DNA of 14,119 nucleotides from Mycoemilia scoparia. Lineage: Eukaryota > Kickxellomycota > Kickxellomycetes > Kickxellales > Kickxellaceae. The stretch spans positions 1 through 14,119 of the forward strand of contig JANBPU010000377.1 of NCBI GenBank assembly GCA_027575805.1, read 5' to 3'. The notes beneath the pieces are model-generated. The model did no database searches. It saw only the letters and a list, made by a program, of their open reading frames with translations, and was not told the origin of the DNA. Each line of letters begins with the position of its first letter. Positions within the stretch are counted from its first letter, which is position 1. Shown here piece by piece: positions 8,328-14,119 of this stretch. Position numbers and translations under genes: made by a program.

Positions 8328-8832
8328 AGAATTTCAAATATTCATGAATACCAAATCAATCTGGTATCTTGGGCAGGCTCACTCGTTCCCTCAGAAATAC
8401 ATCAAGTTTATTCAATAATTACCTCACATAAAATCTTTGCAATTCGATCTTGGTATGTTTGTATATCCTTTGATGCAATTAGCTTTCTAGGCAAAAGCGT
8501 GATGCTATATCCAGTAGCACCTATCCACAGCAGCGCAGCAGCGCCCTTTTGAAGGGTAACATGCAGTTCGTCTTACCTTTGAGTACAAGGACCACAGTAT
8601 AGACAAATGTGCAGCTTCTTGCTTGGTAACTACTGTGGTAATAATTGCCAAATACAATACGCAGTCAACAACAGAGTAGTAGTGTTGGTGGTGGTAGTTG
8701 AGACGGCAATTACGATGGCGATGACGATGATGATGTTGTGTATTATGGTGGCGCAGTTGTAAAATTCGTCTCCAGCCTCAGGAATTAGTAAAATTTATCC
8801 ATGAGGGCAATAATTTATGAAGGGCGTTCATT

Positions 8833-8983
8833 TGGAAAGATTTCACTGGTGATCGAATATCTATGGTTAGTAGTAAGCAGAAATGGTGGGTCTTCATTAG
8901 ATTTTGGCCCAGCCATCATTCATTTGATATGCAACTCCTGAGGGTTCCATTTTTCCCCAAAGACTCCTTGTGAACTTTGACCA
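8833..8983 (+). repeat. Copy B of the 140-150 bp noncoding repeat
   Basis: Aligns with 4901-5039 in the same orientation through ordered exact blocks of 7-10 bp. It carries a few insertions, such as AGTAGTA after ATCTATGGTT and extra bases near the middle. It ends 301 bp beyond the stop of questin oxidase-like gene 2, almost the same distance as copy A from gene 1 (310 bp). Confidence 0.8.
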
Positions 8984-9206
8984 TTTGCTAATAAATGGTG
9001 GTGGTGGTGTATGTGACATATTGCTCTACCTCCCTAGGAGTAACAAAATGCTTAATCATCTTTGCTAACAAATGATGGCCATCCATTTGGCTGTGATTTC
9101 CCTTATAATCGCTGGCCACAAAATAGTGCCCTTCAAAAATTACCAGCCATTTTTATTTTATGCTTTGTGATTTTTAGCCATAAACACAAACTAACAAAAA
9201 ATGAGC

Positions 9207-9226
9207 TAATAATAATAGTAGTAGTA

Positions 9227-9268
<42 letters not shown>
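9207..9268. repeat. (TAA/TAG)n microsatellite next to the gene 2 stop codon
   Basis: About 20 trinucleotide units, mostly AAT with a central GTA block, end 15 bp beyond the stop of questin oxidase-like gene 2. On the transcript it would give an AU-rich (UUA)n stretch in the 3' UTR. Confidence 0.9.
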
Positions 9269-9283
9269 GCGACAATGATAGGA

Positions 9284-11206
9284 TTATACAAATAGTTTGA
9301 GACCTTTGACTTCAGGAAATCCAATATGAATGTTTTGGTTATCGCTGTTAAATTCATTTGCAGAAATCGTACTTTCAGTAATAATAGCGATATGGTACCA
9401 ATCGGGAATGGGGGGCCATTCATACTTGTACTTATCTTCCTGTTCGGTCAACGATGCATCAGCAGTTTTTGAGTACAATGATGATGATGATGATGATGAT
9501 GCGGAAATAGAAGGCGAAGGTGGGTATGGTGTTGAGGCATGTGTCGATTTTTTACGATTAAGTGTTTCCAGCAATATTCTTTCACGGTTTGACAATGGAT
9601 ACTTGAACATTACCATACCTCTCCACAAGGATCTAATAATCAGGGAAACATACATATCGTTATTTTTGTTGGCAACCCTGTTAAACAGATCTGACCAATT
9701 TTGAATATAGCTTGTGTCAACCGAACCAAAGGTTGCTTGTGATGGATGTTGGACTGTAGAATTGTCACAATCTCTGGTTATATCGTCGCCGTTACAGCAG
9801 CCATAATGATAGAAGTCGCCTAGAGTGTAGTCATAATGGGCCTTTTCGAGGGAAAGCTTGGGACAACCGATCATCAGGTAAATTAATAGGCATTTCGACC
9901 ACATGAACTTGAGGATGGTTACATAATGTTCCGAGGATATTCCCGAATTTTTTAAAATGGGGATGAAATATAAAGGGGTTATTATGTGTGATAGATAGAT
10001 ACGCAGTTGGGGAGCATCATCAATCCCGGCCGAATATCCATAGATTAATGAGACGGTAAGGTATAGCTCTTTAGTTTTTAGGTTAAGTGCAATAGGGTCG
10101 TCAACTGGCACTTTCCATTTAGATATGTATTTGGTGATTTCGGTTTTGGCGTATTCTAGGATCTCGGATACGGTTTTTCCATCTTTCCGGTAGTAGATGA
10201 CTTTTTTTCCAAGTTCATCGTCATTTCTTATTTGGTAGAGGATTTGCATTAGACATTCACCAATCTGATTTTCATCTTGTTTGTCTCCTTGCATTTGCTC
10301 TTTGCTGCCAGCTATGGTATCGCCACCACCGTTACTACTACTGCTACTTTCCAATACCAAGATTTCTTGAATGATACTACTGTCAGTAGCAACAGTAATT
10401 GTAGGGCCAATAGGTTCAGCAGGCCTTGGGTTGCTTTTATATTTAGGTATAGGGCAAGAATAGTCGTGGATAAACATTGGCGAATCAGGTCCAGTCAGTG
10501 GGCCAAGGCGGGGTTTGCATAGACATCCCATGGCCAGTCCCTGAGCAACCAATAGCTCGCACTGGAATTCGAATCCCAGCGCGATCTGTAGGAACGGGTA
10601 CATTAATCCCGACATCATTCTTGAGACCAAATCGGGATGGAAAAAGTATTTTTCAAACAGGCTGACCCAATCGCCATTGGTCGGACAATGATAGTGGATA
10701 TGACTATTGGTGTGATCCGGATACCCTTCTTCATCGTCTTCATCACGATACCGACTTTTGCTGTCAATGCCTTCCAAAAAGAACATAACCAAATTTGGAT
10801 AATACCGATCGTCTTCGACAAAATCTTTGATGTTGTCGTCGGTGATATTAACGCCGGGGTCAAAGTTCATGGTCGAATCTTCAAGATATCGGTGGAGATG
10901 ATAAATCTCGTCGAGCCTATCAGGGGTTGCCCCCAAGGTCAGTGCGGCAAGCATATGGTGGCTGAAATGGTCATGGAACCCCATCTCTAGCTCATATTTT
11001 ATGTGTCGCTGATAAAAGTCCTGAACGATAAGTTCTTGGGCCTTTTCGATTTCCAATTCTCCAGTGAAAGGAATAGAAAGCATCATGTCGCTGCTGTGTA
11101 GCCTGAAATAGTGTCCGTATTTGTTGTCGGCATTGAGTTTGAAGAACTCTGCTTTGAAGTTGTCTGATACAGGATGGATGTTGTCGATCCTTCTATGGGG
11201 GCACAT
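9284..11206 (-). CDS. Questin oxidase-like (DUF4243) protein 2, paralog of the neighbouring gene
   Basis: A 640-residue, intronless gene. Family motifs are colinear with protein 1: FHDHFSHHMLAALTLGATPDRL (77-98), YYPNLVMFF (135-143), NGDW (177-180), YFFHPDL (187-193), MMSGLMYPFLQIALGFEF (197-214), AQGLAMG (221-227), LNLKTKELYL (374-383), IIRSLWRG (523-530) and YPLSNRERILL (536-546). It lacks the Gln-rich extension but has three insertions: an acidic/His-rich loop (about 150-175), a Ser/Gly/Asp/Gln-rich segment (about 285-313) and a Ser-rich segment (about 556-580). Where protein 1 has LLHPF, protein 2 has LMYPF, so that His is lost, and GYG is replaced by ALG. A Baeyer-Villiger-type oxidase role is inferred from the family; substrate and activity are unknown. 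An in-frame TAG four codons upstream supports this start. Confidence 0.83.
   Translation of the reverse strand: MCPHRRIDNIHPVSDNFKAEFFKLNADNKYGHYFRLHSSDMMLSIPFTGELEIEKAQELIVQDFYQRHIKYELEMGFHDHFSHHMLAALTLGATPDRLDEIYHLHRYLEDSTMNFDPGVNITDDNIKDFVEDDRYYPNLVMFFLEGIDSKSRYRDEDDEEGYPDHTNSHIHYHCPTNGDWVSLFEKYFFHPDLVSRMMSGLMYPFLQIALGFEFQCELLVAQGLAMGCLCKPRLGPLTGPDSPMFIHDYSCPIPKYKSNPRPAEPIGPTITVATDSSIIQEILVLESSSSSNGGGDTIAGSKEQMQGDKQDENQIGECLMQILYQIRNDDELGKKVIYYRKDGKTVSEILEYAKTEITKYISKWKVPVDDPIALNLKTKELYLTVSLIYGYSAGIDDAPQLRIYLSHIITPLYFIPILKNSGISSEHYVTILKFMWSKCLLIYLMIGCPKLSLEKAHYDYTLGDFYHYGCCNGDDITRDCDNSTVQHPSQATFGSVDTSYIQNWSDLFNRVANKNNDMYVSLIIRSLWRGMVMFKYPLSNRERILLETLNRKKSTHASTPYPPSPSISASSSSSSSLYSKTADASLTEQEDKYKYEWPPIPDWYHIAIITESTISANEFNSDNQNIHIGFPEVKGLKLFV
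9478..9501 (-). repeat. (ATG)8 microsatellite encoding poly-Ser
   Basis: Eight uninterrupted units inside questin oxidase-like gene 2. On the coding strand they read as TCA codons for the Ser run near residues 570-577. This lies in an insertion absent from paralog 1, so length variation would change only a linker. Confidence 0.9.
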
Positions 11207-11279
11207 GCTTGGTAGCTAGCTGAAATAACCGGGTTTCTTGGGTATATTTTTTGGCCTACTTTCAAAATATTTAAATGCA

Positions 11280-11286
11280 TTATATA
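11280..11286 (-). promoter_or_regulatory. Putative TATA box of questin oxidase-like gene 2
   Basis: TATATAA on the minus strand, 73 bp upstream of the ATG at 11206, is compatible with a very short 5' UTR. The surrounding DNA is AT-rich, so the call is tentative. Confidence 0.4.
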
Positions 11287-11968
11287 GATGCCTTTGGGCG
11301 TATGTATCATATATGCTTGTGGAGAAGGTTCTCAAAGACCAAAGATCGCACTTTGTGAAAGTGTCGGAACGATTTTGTAACGTACCACGAAGAGGGTTTT
11401 TAAATGACCGAACTTATTATACTTTTCAAAAAGAACAAAGGCAATGTTATTCTCTCAATTTATTGTTTGAAAACGAAACTTTTGCAAGTCGGCGGGACCC
11501 TCCCATCCATATAAGTATTTGGCAAGAACAGACAGCATGATAAGTAAAGAGCAAAGGAGTGATTCTACCACCCAGTTGCTGCTCAACTTTGATAGAGCGA
11601 TTGGTATATGGCGAGCTTTTCTCTGAGTCGAAGAACAAAGCTAATGCATCAGGCAGTGCTGTATATGGCAGAGTAGTAGTCTCCTCTGAAGGGTACCTGG
11701 ATATTACCTTGGATGCTAGCCAATCACCACCGAAGCCCCAGCTAAAACATATGGGTTATGGGCTAATTTGCAGGGATTGCGCGAGGGTCTCTGTCTGTTC
11801 CCTTTTGGTAGAGGGCTTGCCATATAATATGTTTGTATAGTCGGTCCCTCATGTGGCTAGCTATTGAGCCAACGTCGGCGGTAGCGTGGTCAAGCAGATG
11901 GATGTTGTCCTGACACTTGAAAATTACGGCTATTCCAACCATCGTCATCAGTCGATATTACTTGTCTA

Positions 11969-11990
11969 CACATCATTTATAATTGATGTG
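11969..11990. repeat. 22 bp near-perfect palindrome
   Basis: Outer arms CACATCA and TGATGTG match exactly and the centre is TTATAA; 20 of 22 positions obey dyad symmetry. A 6 bp inverted repeat, AGCCCC/GGGGCT (12003-12028), follows 12 bp later. It could be a dimeric factor site or a small hairpin; no gene nearby supports either. Confidence 0.5.
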
Positions 11991-13710
11991 CATTGCTATT
12001 CAAGCCCCTTGTTCTTCTTAATGGGGCTGCTGATTAAAACGGCATAAAAATGTTGACAGAGACCGGTCCAGTGTCTGTAAACTTTGCCTCATTTCGAATC
12101 TTGCTGTTTGGCCATAAGCCTACCACGGCATCCAAAGCCAAGAAGTTGGTGACCTGCAGTGACAACAACAAGAGATCAAAGGCAATGTGGCCCATATACA
12201 CTATGCTTACTAGCTGTTCGAGTTACACATGGCTGAAAGGTATCCTGTGAACCCATGATATTATGTAGAGGCTTTACTTGTGATAAACACCATGAATTGC
12301 TAGCCATTGCGGTATGCTACATTGGCCTTGACGATCCGTATACCAAATTGACTTAATATTCAAACACTCGTAGCATGAATACACCCATGTGCCATTGCCT
12401 TGGCTTGAAGGGTTCTTGTTATGTTAAGAAAGTCATTTTATTGATGGGGGAGTGGCATGTGTGATATCTCAAAATGTTCTACATGTTAGGCATGCATGAT
12501 AATCGTGATGCCAAAGCTAGAGATTTAAGCATAAGCTACTACCACGATTTACTTGAAAATAAAAGCTAGTCAACGGGATTGCTGATATTAACAACACATG
12601 GGCGTTTTTATTGGCTACAGATAGCCTATCGCCAAACAAAGATGTTTTGTACAAATGGGCTCCACATAACACTACGCATTGGGATCTAAGATGATTTGAC
12701 AGCCAAAAAGCCAATCTCTATAAAAAAAAATAGCCTAAGTGACATCATTCAGATATCTGTTAATATAAACCCTCTAAACAATAATTAGCTTCCAGATTGC
12801 TATTGGCAAATCGCATTTTCAATTGGAACTGCATGCCCTGACCAGATATTGCTTGGTAATGCATTGGATCCTAATGGCCAATAGGTCAAATTTGCATAAA
12901 GTATAATGGGAGCCACCAAACTACTCACCGGGATTATAGTTTTCTTGCAGGTCAATGCCGCCATAGCCATGCTGTTATCTCTCTCAATGTGCCGTTGGCT
13001 TGAATACATTATATATGCTGAAATAGACCACTGCTCCTTTTTTATTGCCTGCAAAGAGGAAAAAGGGCCGAGGTGAGGCAATGCTACGATATGTGGCTTG
13101 TAAAACCTAAACCCGCCACTATTTTGCCTTCGTGTACATAAAGGTCAGAGGCATTTAAGAGCTGCAGCCAAATATATTCATTAAAATATTGCAGCTTGAA
13201 TTTTATTTTTAACCCAGTGTTTACAAAATAATAGATCAGCTTCCAAATCACAATCCCTCTCCTCAAGTAGGTGGCTCTATTCTAAGACGATGGCATTTCC
13301 GTCGCTAATGGCTTAAAGCCTACTACCTTGTAGAGCCTTTTTAATGAGTTTATCCACATTGGTACACCATGGTGGTGCCATTTAATGATGATTTGACGAA
13401 TCTTTGTTATGCAGACATCTCTTGATAAATCAGCAGTGACTGCAATGCTTTTATTTGCTCAGGCTTAACCTGTGCCCAAAGAAAAAAGTGATTGCTGTTG
13501 CTGTATAGATGGCCTGTTATTTAATAATACTGTGATGATCATGTTGGATGTTCTTTATACGCCTTGGTGGGATATTGACAAACATAGCAAGTGCTTATAT
13601 AGCAGCACAATTCTCTTTGCTGATCCATCTAACAGACAGTACTTTGTAATAATAGTTCTGGAGTTAAAAGGTTTCAAGTCCAACTTTGGACGAGGCGGAG
13701 GTGTGTGTGT

Positions 13711-13723
13711 GGGGGGGGGGGGG
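13711..13723. repeat. G13 homopolymer after (GT)5
   Basis: A run of thirteen G follows GTGTGTGTGT (13701-13710). Such runs are prone to length errors, so any reading frame across it is unreliable. Confidence 0.85.
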
Positions 13724-14005
13724 TAATCAGAACACAACAAAATCATCAGCATCAGGAAGTTTCCCAAATCTACAAGGAGTCTTTAATGGCATTTTTTACA
13801 AGAACTCGCAAACCGCACAGAATCTATCAGGTAGTTGTTAATGCAAACCTTTCCACTTCTCCATTTGGCCATTTAGCAATAATAAACCCCGATTTATATA
13901 AAGCCTTTTATTTTAGTTATAGGTCTTTATTTTATGTCTTCTGCCAGAAGTCACAAAATCGATGTTACATAATGCCATTCCCCCACGTGCAAAGCATCAT
14001 AGCCA

Positions 14006-14029
14006 ATTATTATTATTATTATTATTATT
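14006..14029. repeat. (ATT)8 microsatellite
   Basis: Eight uninterrupted ATT units near the right end of the window. A CACGTG motif occurs 16 bp upstream (13984-13989). Confidence 0.9.
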
Positions 14030-14119
14030 CTAAATAGACACATGTATATGGCCACTTTTCATTTTTTGGCAGACAATTATGGTCCCCAAGGTAATAGCCT
14101 AATTTTAAGAAAAAAATTG

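Larger units (their letters stand above)
7547..8832. other. Intergenic DNA between the two oxidase genes (upstream part)
   Basis: No recognisable gene. It contains a 7 bp inverted repeat AATATTC/GAATATT (7551-7568 area), C-rich CCCCCTAACCCCCC (7595-7608), a long-loop inverted repeat (7756-7815), a doubtful small open frame (8058-8327) and the 12 bp palindrome TATTCATGAATA (8339-8350). GGT/GAT-rich low-complexity DNA follows around 8680-8750. A CACGTG motif (8304) lies 15 bp before TATAAA (8323), but no reading frame follows it. Confidence 0.5.
11207..14119. other. Large intergenic region without a convincing gene
   Basis: About 2.9 kb upstream of questin oxidase-like gene 2. Open frames stay at or below 110 codons on both strands. 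None shows a family motif, a good start context and a promoter together; the longest (13705-14037) runs through the G13 tract and an ATT microsatellite. Base composition is mixed, AT-rich in 12.7-13.3 kb. Contents I can name are a 22 bp near-palindrome (11969-11990), the inverted repeat AGCCCC/GGGGCT (12003-12028), the palindrome CACCATGGTG (13365-13374), a G13 run and an (ATT)8 run. It could hold decayed transposon or gene remains that I cannot identify. Confidence 0.5.

Noticed and set aside
8304..8328. CACGTG followed by TATAAA, promoter-like
   Set aside because: No reading frame or RNA gene follows within several hundred bases, and both motifs are short enough to occur by chance.
10277..10990. 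Plus-strand frames up to 117 codons opposite questin oxidase-like gene 2
   Set aside because: They are antisense shadows of the conserved coding region, with no family resemblance or promoter.
11083..11310. 75-codon minus-strand frame overlapping the start of questin oxidase-like gene 2
   Set aside because: It runs in a different frame over the N-terminal coding region, crosses the TATA and leader region, and has no recognisable content.
7991..12641. CTTTGTTTGGCCATAG at 7991 and its near copy (15 of 16) inverted at 12626-12641
   Set aside because: The match does not extend into the flanks, and a 16 bp near-match in 14 kb is not strong evidence of a repeat family.
12800..13081. 93-codon minus-strand frame
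   Set aside because: No recognisable motif, no clear promoter, AT-rich surroundings, and no better than other chance frames in this region.
13705..14037. 110-codon plus-strand frame
   Set aside because: It starts at a G13 run of uncertain length and ends in an ATT microsatellite giving poly-Tyr; the composition is low-complexity and no homology is recognised.

Overview
The window looks like nuclear DNA of a filamentous fungus. The genes are compact and mostly intronless, one gene carries a short spliceosomal intron, there are TATA boxes 60 to 150 bp upstream of start codons, and two genes belong to the questin oxidase-like family, which is best known from fungi. Abundant trinucleotide microsatellites and Q-, S- and D/E-rich low-complexity protein segments fit an early-diverging (zygomycete-type) lineage, but that placement is an inference. 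I see no bacterial, plasmid or phage signature, no tRNA or rRNA gene, and no CRISPR array.

Layout: 1-192 is a run of short inverted repeats cut by the window edge, followed by AT-rich intergenic DNA to 838. A mitochondrial carrier-superfamily protein lies on the minus strand (2539 to 839, one intron). It is divergent from a plus-strand GDA1/CD39-type nucleoside diphosphatase (3179-4810), probably the Golgi GDPase, and the two share a 0.64 kb intergenic region. Two questin oxidase-like (DUF4243) paralogs follow in tandem on the minus strand, at 5349-7334 and 9284-11206. The first has a long glutamine-rich N-terminal extension. The second has no such extension but carries acidic/His and Ser-rich insertions. 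From 11207 to 14119 I find no convincing gene.

The most interesting structure is the tandem pair. The stop codons are 3,935 bp apart, and a roughly 140-150 bp noncoding sequence recurs about 300 bp beyond each stop (4901-5039 and 8833-8983) at almost the same period (about 3,932-3,944 bp). The proteins have diverged strongly, yet this downstream noncoding block is still easy to align. It is therefore either a retained and constrained downstream element of the duplicated unit, or two copies of a dispersed repeat. An almost perfectly alternating purine-pyrimidine (Z-DNA-prone) tract lies just upstream of the TATA box of the first paralog.

The carrier and the GDPase are housekeeping-type genes. 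Nothing in the sequence ties them functionally to the oxidase pair, and no polyketide synthase or other secondary-metabolism gene is present in the window.
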